Source of the DNA: an uncultured Erysipelotrichaceae bacterium
GTDB taxonomy: Bacteria > Bacillota_I > Bacilli_A > RFN20 > CAG-826
NCBI GenBank assembly: GCA_900314865.1
Contig: OMWW01000002.1
Coordinates: forward strand, 130,136 to 184,155
Direction: 5' to 3'
DNA length: 54,020 bases
Under the pieces are notes generated by a model that was not told the origin of the DNA, ran no database searches, and worked only from the letters and a program-made list of their open reading frames with translations. The position numbers were made by a program, and so were the translations under genes. This document shows positions 42,953 to 51,808 of this stretch, one piece after another (the first letter of the stretch is position 1; each line of letters starts with the position of its first letter).

Positions 42953-44974
42953 TTAGAAAATCATCATATCAATATCGGTGGACCAGACGGATAAGTCTTT
43001 TCCTTTGATATCAAGTTTGAGTGATTCACCCTTAAAGTCTTTGTCTACCAAGACCAAAAGTTTTTGTTCATCAACACTTACTTCAGCATAGCTTACATTA
43101 CCGTAATCTAAGACTTTGTTAACTTTTGCGTCTAAGCCTTCTTTGGCGAGATGGATGTTCTTTCTATTAGTGACATAACGATATTCATTCTTATAGCAAT
43201 CGTTACCTTCAACAGAGTTCATCTTATAGCCATTAGCAACAGGAAGTTCAATCTTATGTTCATTAATTAAGGCAAAGAAGTGGAAGACACGTTGGACACT
43301 GTTACCCATTTTGATTTGGAAGTTGATTTCTTTGAGTTGTTGTTTAAGGGCTTTCTTATCAGCGTCTTCTTTTTCAAGTTCAGCAGTAAGTTCAGCTTTC
43401 TTGGTGAGAAGTTCGTTCATTTCTTCTTCAGGTAGTTCAACTTTTTCACGTTTTTCTTCTTTAACAAATCTACCAATTAAGCTTTCTTCTTCACCGATTG
43501 GTTCAAGTAAAACTTTATTATCCTTCATGAGTTTAAGTTTGTCATTGAGGAGATCAAAGCTATAGGATTGCCCTTCTTTGACATCACGACCCACAAGAGC
43601 GAATAAGTAATGATCACCATCGGCCAAATAGGCGAGGTATTTACCATCAACTTTTTCGACTTTCTTAACTTTGAGTTTATAGTCACTACCAGGAACAATT
43701 GCGTATGGAGGAATTTCAACATTAAATTCTTTCTCTTTTCCAATTGCTTCTTTGAAGACATCTAATAATTTAACTTTGGAACCTAAGAGTTCAAGGTTAC
43801 CACCACTGACTTTAGCGACAGTGTTACTATATGAAGGAATCTTCTCCATAAGGGTAACTTCGCTTTCACCATCGAAGAAGTGAACTTTGTCTTCGTTAAC
43901 TTTAACGTGGACAACATCACCGACTTCGACTTTGAGTCCTTCAGTGACTTTAATGATGATGTTCTTTCCTTCATCTTTCATGGTGAATTCATCATCTTTA
44001 ACAGAAGTTTGTCCGTAAATAATACATTCATTTCCTAAATGTTCAACCGCGGTAACGTGGCAGGATAAACCTGTTTCTTTATTACTAACTTCAAGGTGCT
44101 CTGGTCTAATACCAAAGATGACTTTCTTTTCACCCTTTAGGTAATCTCTATGAATCTTAGAAACACTTTCATATGGAAGTTTTAATGAAGAGCCATCTTC
44201 AAATCTCACTTCAACAACATCCTTTTCTCTAAGCAAGGTGACATTGAAGAAGTTCATTTGAGGGGTGCCGATGAATCCAGCAACGAACTTGTTATATGGT
44301 TCATTGTATAAATTCATTGGAGTATCGATTTGTTGGACATAGCCAAGTTTCATAACAACGATACGAGTACCCATTGTCATAGCTTCGACTTGGTCGTGAG
44401 TAACATAAATAAATGTAGTTGCAAGTTTCTTATGTAATTTAGTGATCTCTGTTCTCATTTGCGCTCTGAGTTTCGCGTCTAAGTTAGAAAGAGGTTCATC
44501 TAAAAGGAAGACTTTTGGATCACGGACTAACGCTCTACCAAGGGCAACACGTTGTCTTTGACCACCAGACATCGCTTTTGGTTTTCTGTCTAAATAGTCT
44601 TCGATATCAAGCATCTTAGCGGCTTCTAAAACTTTTTGTTTAATGACTTCTTTTGGATAGTGTCTGTTTCTTAAACCAAACGCCATATTTTCAAAAACAG
44701 TCATATGAGGATATAAAGCATAGCTTTGGAACACCATTGCGATATCACGATCTTTTGGCTCAACGTCGTTAACCAAAGTATCACCGATGAATAAGTCACC
44801 AGCGGTAATTTGTTCTAGACCAGCAATCATTCTTAAAGTTGTTGATTTACCACATCCAGATGGACCGACGAAAACGATGAATTCCTTGTCTTTAATATCA
44901 ATGGAAAAATCATTTACTGCTTTATGTCCATTGTCATAAACCTTGTAAATGTGATTCAATTTTAATCCCGCCAT
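42953..44974 (-). CDS. malK: MalK/MsmK-type sugar ABC ATPase with a long C-terminal extension
   Basis: 673 residues; typical MalK/MsmX proteins have about 370. Residues 1-235 are the ATPase: GPSGCGKST (37-45), Q-loop FQSYALYPHM, signature SGGQRQR, FLLDEPLSNLD. A MalK-type TOBE region follows (about 236-385, with IFGIRPEHLEV). The extra 290 residues contain another beta region, a Glu/Lys coiled coil (about 530-575) and a further domain. The protein should power MalFG and possibly other sugar importers. It has its own leader with an operator-like site and an AGG SD. Confidence 0.93.
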   Translation of the reverse strand: MAGLKLNHIYKVYDNGHKAVNDFSIDIKDKEFIVFVGPSGCGKSTTLRMIAGLEQITAGDLFIGDTLVNDVEPKDRDIAMVFQSYALYPHMTVFENMAFGLRNRHYPKEVIKQKVLEAAKMLDIEDYLDRKPKAMSGGQRQRVALGRALVRDPKVFLLDEPLSNLDAKLRAQMRTEITKLHKKLATTFIYVTHDQVEAMTMGTRIVVMKLGYVQQIDTPMNLYNEPYNKFVAGFIGTPQMNFFNVTLLREKDVVEVRFEDGSSLKLPYESVSKIHRDYLKGEKKVIFGIRPEHLEVSNKETGLSCHVTAVEHLGNECIIYGQTSVKDDEFTMKDEGKNIIIKVTEGLKVEVGDVVHVKVNEDKVHFFDGESEVTLMEKIPSYSNTVAKVSGGNLELLGSKVKLLDVFKEAIGKEKEFNVEIPPYAIVPGSDYKLKVKKVEKVDGKYLAYLADGDHYLFALVGRDVKEGQSYSFDLLNDKLKLMKDNKVLLEPIGEEESLIGRFVKEEKREKVELPEEEMNELLTKKAELTAELEKEDADKKALKQQLKEINFQIKMGNSVQRVFHFFALINEHKIELPVANGYKMNSVEGNDCYKNEYRYVTNRKNIHLAKEGLDAKVNKVLDYGNVSYAEVSVDEQKLLVLVDKDFKGESLKLDIKGKDLSVWSTDIDMMIF

Positions 44975-45008
44975 AAAAAACCTCCAGCGTAATTAATATA
45001 CAATATGT

Positions 45009-45031
45009 TCGCGTAATATATTTTAACGCGA
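45009..45031. promoter_or_regulatory. Operator-like inverted repeat upstream of the ABC ATPase gene
   Basis: TCGCGT (45009-45014) and ACGCGA (45026-45031) are inverted with 11 bases between them. The minus strand reads ATTACGCGAACA around the second half, matching the core near malE. Confidence 0.45.
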
Positions 45032-45055
45032 CTTTATTCCCAATACATCGATTTT

Positions 45056-45472
45056 TTATTTCTCGATATATTTGGCACCATTTTTTTCAAGAAGAAGGAG
45101 CATATTTCTTGCTGCTTGATCATAAGAGTTTATTGAACAAAACTTCTTCTCGTTTTTTAAATAGAGTAAGTAAGCGTTGTCTTTATAGACAATATACTTA
45201 ATTTTCTCTATTTGTACTTTTTTATGGAAGAACATCACCCAAGAGTGAATATATCCATCTTTTATTTCAACCCAGACTAAGGTTTGAGAGATAAGCAAAA
45301 TAATAGCAAGAGCATCAAAAACCGCACAGAACGCCACTATAATCATGCGGATAGCGAAGTTATCATTAGAAAATGAAAACCAAAAGATAAAGAATGTACA
45401 AAGTACAACTGCTACCCCCGCGAATATCGCAGGTTTCTTATTAATTGAAGTGCGTAATCTTTTTGAGCTCAT
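45056..45472 (-). CDS. Small membrane protein with PH-like C-terminal domain
   Basis: 138 residues: two membrane helices (about 14-32 and 40-65), then a beta-rich segment (WVEIKDGYIHSW, KKVQIEKIKYIVYKD, LLYLKNEKK) resembling bacterial PH/DUF304-like domains, and a final helix. Function unknown. It begins 3 bases after the alpha-amylase stop, so it is translated in the same unit. Confidence 0.65.
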   Translation of the reverse strand: MSSKRLRTSINKKPAIFAGVAVVLCTFFIFWFSFSNDNFAIRMIIVAFCAVFDALAIILLISQTLVWVEIKDGYIHSWVMFFHKKVQIEKIKYIVYKDNAYLLYLKNEKKFCSINSYDQAARNMLLLLEKNGAKYIEK

Positions 45473-45475
45473 GTT

Positions 45476-47464
45476 TTATGCTTTGAAACCAGAGGCGTCA
45501 TAGACACCATCGGAAATGTCAATATCAGGAGTTTGAGCAACACACTTATTATCCCAAGCGTTAACATTACTAATTACATAACCTTTTGGGAAAATAGCGA
45601 GTAGGAACTTCGATAAATTGGTTGGGAAGTCGATAATCACGTTACCATCAATAATTTGATAATCTTTATACCATTTTCCACTTCCACCAGTTGGCCATGC
45701 CCAATAATAAAGTTCATAACTCGTTAAAATAGAAGGATCAAGGTTAACAATATTAAAGCCAGTGCCAATGATACTGATTTTCTTATATAGGTAGAATCTT
45801 TCAACTGATTGGCCACCATTTTCAACATGGATTAAAAGTTTTGTTGTTCCATCACTATTAATGGTGACACTCTTAGAACCTGAGAAGTTAACTTTCAATC
45901 CATCATTGAGTTGATAATATGCACTTTCAGCGTTTTTGGTGTTGATTGTGACAGTGATACTGCCTTGGAAAGTTGTGCTCTTTTGGCTAACAGAAATAGA
46001 TGGACGTTTAGAGTTATTACTTTTTGTTAAAACAGCAACACCACAATCGTTAAATGTGACTGTTCCTTTGCCATCTTTAACAGTAACTAACTTGTTAGTC
46101 ATTTGATCAATATAATTACCGTCAGCAAGATGATTGAAAGAAACGTTTTTGGTAGAACCTCTCTGAGTAGCGACTTCCACTAAGACAGCGCCTTGAGTTA
46201 CATCATTATATCTTTCAGCAACATAAACATTAATATCTCCAGATTGATGAATATCTTCATCAGAGCCAACAAATCTATTATGGAATCTATTAATGTTCGC
46301 ATATAATTCACTTTCAAAATCATAGTAAGAAATCTTACCAACGGTTTTTGCGGCGTCTGGTCTAGCAAGCATCATTGGGTTAGAACCATTTCGAGAGGCT
46401 AAAACCGCCCAACGTCTTGCCATATACTTCGCAAATGTTTCATCGTCTGAGGTTGTAGTTGAATAAGAGTCATGACTAAAAATCCATGTTATTAAATTAT
46501 TTGGATTGGTGTTTCTACTAAATGTCGCGTTCTTTAATAAAGAAGCATCTGTATCAATACTCATATCGATTCTTCCAATATAGGAATCATCAGTGATTTT
46601 CATGTAATCAGTGTACATAGTCAAATCAGTACGACCACCATCAAGAGAACCTAATATTTCACCATAAGCAAATAATTCATCGCCAGTTTTTTCACGATAA
46701 TATTCTCTAGCAACACCCAGGGTGTTTGGCCAGAAATCACTTTTATAATTTGGATCTCTAGGAGTTTCGATATGTTTAGCGGCGTCGAATCTAAATCCAT
46801 CAACGCCAATATCAATACATTCTTTTAAGAAGGATAACACTCTTTCTTGGACATAAGCGTTACCTGTGTTCAAATCAGGGAGTGTACCATATTGATAATA
46901 TTGAGTAACCTTTCCACTACCAACACATTCGTTCAAAGGTATTTGATGGAAGTACTCATTTTGATTGTTATATATAGTTGGTTCATATGTTTTAACAGCA
47001 GGATCAACAACTGGGATACCTTTTGCGTCTTTTTGACCTGTGGCCGCCATATGGTTAGCAACAACATCAACAATGATTGCCATTCCATATTTTTCTGCCT
47101 CATCACAGAGTTGTCGAAGTTCAGCTTTAGTCCCTAACGCAGAATTATCTGCCACCGTAAAGGAAAGTGGTTGATAGAAATATTCCCATCTTGAACCGTT
47201 TTGTTTCACGACTTGTACAGGAGAGATTTGTACTCCTCTATATCCGTTTCCCGCTAAAAGAGGGAGGTTTTCGTAGACTTGATTGTAAGTCCAGTTAAAT
47301 GCTTGAAGGAATACTCCGTCATCCATTTTATCTGGAAGAACATCAACATAACCATCTCCTTCAGGAAGAGGCGGATCACTTGGAGAAGAATCTCCGCTAT
47401 TACCACATGATGAAACAAGCATCGCTAAAGATGCCAATAAAACAAGAAGATTTGTTTTTTTCAT
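45476..47464 (-). CDS. Alpha-amylase lipoprotein (GH13)
   Basis: 662 residues. Lipobox SLAMLVSSCG with lipid Cys20. The GH13 barrel has VDVVANHMA, nucleophile Asp227 (GFRFDAAKH), acid/base Glu269 (AYGEILG) and Asp332 (FSHDSYS). After about residue 470 come two beta domains: one like the CHB_HEX/Ig-type linker modules (ISVSQKSTTFQGSITVTI), and a C-terminal one with YYWAWPTGGSGKWYKD that looks like a starch-binding CBM26-type module. It degrades starch at the cell surface. The -10 box TACAAT has an upstream TG (extended -10). Confidence 0.93.
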   Translation of the reverse strand: MKKTNLLVLLASLAMLVSSCGNSGDSSPSDPPLPEGDGYVDVLPDKMDDGVFLQAFNWTYNQVYENLPLLAGNGYRGVQISPVQVVKQNGSRWEYFYQPLSFTVADNSALGTKAELRQLCDEAEKYGMAIIVDVVANHMAATGQKDAKGIPVVDPAVKTYEPTIYNNQNEYFHQIPLNECVGSGKVTQYYQYGTLPDLNTGNAYVQERVLSFLKECIDIGVDGFRFDAAKHIETPRDPNYKSDFWPNTLGVAREYYREKTGDELFAYGEILGSLDGGRTDLTMYTDYMKITDDSYIGRIDMSIDTDASLLKNATFSRNTNPNNLITWIFSHDSYSTTTSDDETFAKYMARRWAVLASRNGSNPMMLARPDAAKTVGKISYYDFESELYANINRFHNRFVGSDEDIHQSGDINVYVAERYNDVTQGAVLVEVATQRGSTKNVSFNHLADGNYIDQMTNKLVTVKDGKGTVTFNDCGVAVLTKSNNSKRPSISVSQKSTTFQGSITVTINTKNAESAYYQLNDGLKVNFSGSKSVTINSDGTTKLLIHVENGGQSVERFYLYKKISIIGTGFNIVNLDPSILTSYELYYWAWPTGGSGKWYKDYQIIDGNVIIDFPTNLSKFLLAIFPKGYVISNVNAWDNKCVAQTPDIDISDGVYDASGFKA

Positions 47465-47524
47465 AAATTTGTACCTATCGAAAATAATTGTATCACAATT
47501 GTTTCAACTTAAAATAAAGAATTC

Positions 47525-47542
47525 ATTCAATATTTATTGAAT
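47525..47542. promoter_or_regulatory. Palindrome between the amylase and kinase genes
   Basis: ATTCAATA-TT-TATTGAAT, a perfect 8-bp inverted repeat in the 134-base divergent promoter region. Confidence 0.4.
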
Positions 47543-47598
47543 ATATCTAAGAATACCAATATAGTTATTTTGTATTGTATCGAATTGGAGATATGAAT

Positions 47599-48069
47599 AT
47601 GAAAACCTTAATTATGTTAAGCGCTATCCCTGCAAGTGGGAAAACAACTTGGGCTAAAGAATATCAGTCCACTCATCCTCACTGTTATATCGTTAATAGT
47701 GATGATGTCAGAATGGAAGTCACCCATGGTGATTACCAAGATCACTCTCATCAAAAAGAAGTGTGGGAACTCTTTGAAAAAAGAATTCATGAATACGCAA
47801 CTTTAGCTGATGATGCGACTGTTATTGTTGACGCTCTTAACGACACAAACGAAGTAAGAATGAAATATTTAGGAACCACTCCTGAATTTGATCATAAAAT
47901 ATTGGTCCTCTTCCCTTCCAACTATAAGAAAAGTAGTAAATATAATGGAATGAGAGAAGAAGAGATCCGTGTACCTGAAAACATCTTAAAGATTCTTGTT
48001 AACAAATTTGAAGAACCAAATGAAGAAGTTTTGAATTCTGTTAACGAAGTCATCACCGTTAACTGGTAA
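47599..48069 (+). CDS. P-loop nucleotide kinase (AAA_33 / polynucleotide-kinase-like)
   Basis: 156 residues from ATG 47599, chosen because GGAG lies 8 bases upstream; an ATG at 47593 would be too close. Walker A is IPASGKTTWA, followed by SDDVRMEV and TVIVDALNDT (Walker B-like). These match the AAA_33 kinases related to T4 polynucleotide kinase. The substrate is unknown; candidates are a nucleic-acid end, a nucleoside or an antibiotic-like small molecule. Confidence 0.85.
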   Translation: MKTLIMLSAIPASGKTTWAKEYQSTHPHCYIVNSDDVRMEVTHGDYQDHSHQKEVWELFEKRIHEYATLADDATVIVDALNDTNEVRMKYLGTTPEFDHKILVLFPSNYKKSSKYNGMREEEIRVPENILKILVNKFEEPNEEVLNSVNEVITVNW

Positions 48070-48090
48070 AAAAATCCCCGATTTAGGGGA
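48068..48090 (-). terminator. Terminator shared by the kinase and HD-GYP genes
   Basis: TCCCC / GGGGA stem; on the minus strand it is followed by T7. The plus-strand T-run is weaker. Confidence 0.8.
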
Positions 48091-48109
48091 CTTTCTACTT
48101 ATAGACTGA

Positions 48110-49417
48110 TTATTTATCAACAATTGATTCGTTAATTTCTTGATATTTTTCCTTATGAGCAAGGAAGACATTTACAAGCTTAGGATCGAAGTGTGAACCG
48201 CTCTCTTCCTTGATGATTTTAAATGCTTCATCAATTGGAAGAGGATCTTTATAACAACGCTTGGAGACTAAAGCATCAAAGACATCGACGATCGCCATAA
48301 TACGAGCGGACAAAGGTATATCATCGCCCTTAAGACTGTTTGGATAACCACTACCATCCCATCTTTCATGGTGACCAGTAGCGATATCAACTGCAAATTC
48401 GATTTGATCTTCTTCCGCAATACCGTTCATGATTTGTCTTACGACTCCACCACCTAAAGAAGCGTGCTTTTTGATTTCTTCGTATTCTTCAGGAGTTAAT
48501 CTAGCGGGTTTTCTTAAAATCTTGTCAGAAATGAAAATCTTACCAACATCATGAAGTGGGGCTAAGTTAAAAAGGTTATCAATATATTTGTCATCAATGA
48601 TGTCTGTGTACACTCCATCAGCGACACAGTCTTGGGCTAAATTTTTAACATAGGCACTTGTTCTAGCAACGTGTTGTCCAGTTTCAGTATCTCTACTTTC
48701 AATTAAGTTAGCGAGTCGACCAGTGATTTGCACTTGCATCTCTGAAATCTTTTGTTGTTTTTCCACAAGTAAGGAATTCGTGTCTTGTTGCACAAGATCG
48801 TTATAGTAGACATAACAAATACACGCACTCATTCCAACAGAGATATAAGCAACATGGAGTTGCCAAATAGACATTGGAATGATTCCTGCTGCCAAAATGA
48901 CAAGAACCATAATAATCGTACCAACGTCACGGTGATTGAATTTCTTACCGACAATATATAGAGTGCCAATGATATAAGCCAAACTAGCAAAATAAGTGAT
49001 TTCGTATACTAAGAAATATGGACCACGATGGTATCCTTGATCTCCAATATAGAATATCCAGCCAAAAGGAACACAGATGATACCGATAAGAACACAGACA
49101 CCAAAGGTTCCTAAAACAATCTTGAATTGATGTTTTAAACCTAATGCACCAGCAAATAACATTGCAATGCAAGGTGCCATAGAGAATTGTAATACAGTTA
49201 AGAACGATAATATCACACGGTATTTAGGATCATAAAATCCACAGTGAAGTGCGTATTCTGCTCCAGCACAAAAAACAATCGCAGCAAAAGTAGCAATAAA
49301 CCACGCTTTTTGTTTCTTGTTAAAACCAGAATAACCAATCACGTGGATTGACATTGCCACCATTAAAATAGCAATTAACACTGTAGCAGCCGAGTAATAT
49401 TTTATGTTATCAGGCAT
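48110..49417 (-). CDS. Membrane HD-GYP domain protein (c-di-GMP phosphodiesterase type)
   Basis: 435 residues: about seven membrane helices (1-215), a short coiled linker (QQKISEMQVQITGRLANLI), then the HD-GYP domain with ETGQHVART, LHDVGKIFISD, HHERWDGSGYP and SGSHFDP. The key HD, HHE and GYP residues are present. HD-GYP enzymes convert c-di-GMP to GMP or pGpG. No SD is seen before the ATG; TATAAT lies about 20 bases upstream. It is one of three c-di-GMP enzymes in the window. Confidence 0.9.
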   Translation of the reverse strand: MPDNIKYYSAATVLIAILMVAMSIHVIGYSGFNKKQKAWFIATFAAIVFCAGAEYALHCGFYDPKYRVILSFLTVLQFSMAPCIAMLFAGALGLKHQFKIVLGTFGVCVLIGIICVPFGWIFYIGDQGYHRGPYFLVYEITYFASLAYIIGTLYIVGKKFNHRDVGTIIMVLVILAAGIIPMSIWQLHVAYISVGMSACICYVYYNDLVQQDTNSLLVEKQQKISEMQVQITGRLANLIESRDTETGQHVARTSAYVKNLAQDCVADGVYTDIIDDKYIDNLFNLAPLHDVGKIFISDKILRKPARLTPEEYEEIKKHASLGGGVVRQIMNGIAEEDQIEFAVDIATGHHERWDGSGYPNSLKGDDIPLSARIMAIVDVFDALVSKRCYKDPLPIDEAFKIIKEESGSHFDPKLVNVFLAHKEKYQEINESIVDK

Positions 49418-49500
49418 AAATGTTATCTTTGATTATGATTATATCATACAAATATGCGAATAAAACAAGAATGAAATTATAAGATAAAGAACAACTTATT

Positions 49501-49529
49501 TTGTTTCTTTTGCTAGATGAAATTATAAT
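49501..49529 (+). promoter_or_regulatory. Promoter placing the transcript start at the GH13 start codon
   Basis: TTGTTT (49501-49506), 17-base spacer, TATAAT (49524-49529). The predicted start point is at or next to the ATG at 49536. Confidence 0.7.
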
Positions 49530-49535
49530 GAAGAC

Positions 49536-50654
49536 ATGATTGGAAACGAAATCATATATCAAATCTTTACGAGAAATTACTCTCCTGAAGGAACTTTTGA
49601 AAGTGTAAGAAAAGACTTACAGAGAATCAAAGATTTAGGAGTGGATATTGTATATCTCACCCCTATCCACCCAATTAGTGAAAAGGAGAGAAAAGGAACT
49701 TGCGGTTCTCCTTACGCGATTAAAGATTATTTCGCAATTGAACCAAGCTACGGCACTATTGATGATTTTAAACATTTGATTAGAGACGTTCATTCTTTGG
49801 GCATGAAAATCATCATTGATATGGTCTTCAATCACACTGGTAGAGATAATGTCTTACTTACTACTCATCCAGAATATTATTTCTATAAAAATGGGAAGCT
49901 TGGAAATAGAGTGGGCGATTGGAGTGATATTGTTGATTTAGACACTAGTAGAGATGACACTCAAGAATATCTACTTAGTGTTCTTAAATATTGGAGAAAT
50001 GTTGGAGTGGACGGATATCGCTTTGATGTTGCCTCTATGATTCCATTTATTTTCTTCAAAAAAGCTAGAGAAGCATTAGGGAAAGAGGTCATCTTCATTG
50101 GTGAATCAATCGATTATGATTTTGCAACTTATTTAAGAAGTATTAGTGATAACCCTACACCTGATAAAAAGATGTATGAAGTATTTGACGCTTTATATAA
50201 CTACAGTTGGTTTAGAACATTTGATAAGTATCTAAATCATAAAGTGCCTATCGATGATTTAGTAAAAGCGTTAAACGATGATTCAAAACTTCTTAAAGAT
50301 GTAGGTGTAAGACTAAATTGTCTTGAAAACCACGACACAGAACGAATTGCGTTAAAAGAAGACAAAGATAAGTTAGATAACGTTACTGGCTTCCTCTTCC
50401 ATCTCAAAGGAATGGTCTTCATATATATGGGTCAAGAATGTGAATTGACTCATCGACCAAACCTATTTGAGCGCGATCCTGTTGAGTTATTCATTAAAAA
50501 CGCTAGTTATGGAATATATAAAGAGTTAATCAAAGAGAAGAAAAAACAACCATTGAACATCTATCAAACTTTTGAAAAAGCGGATGAATCAACAATCAAG
50601 GTTGTTACTTATAAAAATGATGAATATTTAGAAGAAAGGGTGTTTAGGATATAA
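49536..50654 (+). CDS. Intracellular GH13 alpha-glycosidase (short form)
   Basis: 372 residues without a signal peptide, shorter than usual 450-580-residue GH13 enzymes because the C-terminal beta domain is reduced. Catalytic residues are intact: DMVFNHTG, nucleophile Asp164 (GYRFDVAS), Glu190 (FIGESID), Asp267 (ENHDTER). It probably hydrolyses imported maltodextrins in the cytoplasm. No SD precedes the ATG, and the promoter position predicts a leaderless mRNA. It converges with the K+ channel gene with a 3-base gap and no visible terminator. Confidence 0.9.
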   Translation: MIGNEIIYQIFTRNYSPEGTFESVRKDLQRIKDLGVDIVYLTPIHPISEKERKGTCGSPYAIKDYFAIEPSYGTIDDFKHLIRDVHSLGMKIIIDMVFNHTGRDNVLLTTHPEYYFYKNGKLGNRVGDWSDIVDLDTSRDDTQEYLLSVLKYWRNVGVDGYRFDVASMIPFIFFKKAREALGKEVIFIGESIDYDFATYLRSISDNPTPDKKMYEVFDALYNYSWFRTFDKYLNHKVPIDDLVKALNDDSKLLKDVGVRLNCLENHDTERIALKEDKDKLDNVTGFLFHLKGMVFIYMGQECELTHRPNLFERDPVELFIKNASYGIYKELIKEKKKQPLNIYQTFEKADESTIKVVTYKNDEYLEERVFRI

Positions 50655-50657
50655 CAC

Positions 50658-51569
50658 CTATTTCTTTTTCTTTTTTTCTTGCTCGTCTTTGATATCTTGG
50701 ATGCGTTTGCTGTCATTTTTGCCAGCGGTCTCATTGTAGAAGTTAACAATAATAGATGTAATAACCGCGACAACGACAATGCCGTACATTCCTAAGAAAA
50801 CAGTTAATACTCTTCCAACAAGTGTTTTAGTTGTGTAATCACCAAAACCGATTGTGGTAACAACGGCGAAGGAATACCATAATCCTTCACCGAAGGTAGC
50901 AATATCCTGTTCATATAACATGAAGATTAAGGAGAAGGCAACCATGAGGGTTAACATACCTAGCAAGATTTCTAAGGCGAAAGTTCTAACAACAATCTTA
51001 AGTAAGACGTTGAGTTTAAGTTGTCTAGTCGCGTTAGAGATAACTTCGATAAAGGCAGATATCGCAGCGATTAAACAAATAACAACAATAGGATCGCCAA
51101 TTTTCATTGCGTCATTTGGAATAAATAAACCTAAAGCTAGTAAAGTAAATAAAGTAATTAAAATAGCGTTAAAAACAATGCTTCTAACAGAGTGATTACG
51201 AACAAGTTTGAATAGACGAGATATAACAATGGTTAAACAGTATAAAGCACCACATAATGGGAATAAGTAAAGGTTTTTATGGCCAAAGGAAACCATGATA
51301 CCGATAGCGACATTAAATATGAAGAGAATTATGAAACGATAAAAACTAAGTAGCGATCTATCTCTTAGATACGTAAAGAGCCTTGTCACCGCTAAAACAA
51401 TAAACACTGCAAGCAAATAATTCGCTGCGCCATTAACATTTCCAACTTGAGCTTCACTCATTGATAAAACAGAGAAAACAAGGACAAGTGTAGAAAACAC
51501 ACTTCCTATAACAATAAGAATGATTCTTACAATATCACTATCAAAGTTGATTTTGAATTTCTTAGCCAT
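50658..51569 (-). CDS. Ion_trans_2 potassium channel
   Basis: 303 residues. The selectivity filter is TTIGFGD in the loop between the last two helices, preceded by EGLWYSFAVV. Six or more N-terminal helices and a Lys/Glu-rich soluble tail (IQDIKDEQEKKKKK) complete it. K+-selective channels of this type set membrane potential. AAGGAG lies 9 bases before the ATG. Two identical 38-base repeats surround its promoter region. Confidence 0.9.
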   Translation of the reverse strand: MAKKFKINFDSDIVRIILIVIGSVFSTLVLVFSVLSMSEAQVGNVNGAANYLLAVFIVLAVTRLFTYLRDRSLLSFYRFIILFIFNVAIGIMVSFGHKNLYLFPLCGALYCLTIVISRLFKLVRNHSVRSIVFNAILITLFTLLALGLFIPNDAMKIGDPIVVICLIAAISAFIEVISNATRQLKLNVLLKIVVRTFALEILLGMLTLMVAFSLIFMLYEQDIATFGEGLWYSFAVVTTIGFGDYTTKTLVGRVLTVFLGMYGIVVVAVITSIIVNFYNETAGKNDSKRIQDIKDEQEKKKKK

Positions 51570-51588
51570 GTTCGTTTCTCCTTCTTAT

Positions 51589-51626
51589 AAATTTAACAAA
51601 CTTTTCAATTATGTTGTTTGTTAAAA
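51589..51626. repeat. 38-base direct repeat, copy 1 (5' leader of the K+ channel gene)
   Basis: Contains the perfect 10-bp inverted repeat TTTAACAAAC / GTTTGTTAAA with a 14-base spacer; identical to copy 2, 109 bases away. Confidence 0.85.
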
Positions 51627-51697
51627 ATTTTATATCTTTGATATATTACACCATTAGAATTATTTTTGCACAAACTCGTATAAAATTGTCCATTCAA

Positions 51698-51735
51698 AAA
51701 TTTAACAAACTTTTCAATTATGTTGTTTGTTAAAA
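51698..51735. repeat. 38-base direct repeat, copy 2 (upstream of the K+ channel promoter)
   Basis: Identical to copy 1. A promoter-like TTGTGC-17-TGTAAT on the minus strand lies between the two copies, so a regulator could bind both and loop the DNA. Confidence 0.8.
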
Positions 51736-51781
51736 GTTTACTACAAAGTAGTATTTTAAAATCTTTATGGGAAAATATAAT

Positions 51782-51805
51782 AAAAAACTAAGCAAATCGC
51801 TTAGT
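51782..51805 (-). terminator. Terminator after the diguanylate cyclase gene
   Basis: Minus strand ACTAAGC / GCTTAGT 7-bp stem, 5-base loop, then T6. Confidence 0.85.
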
Positions 51806-51808
51806 CAA

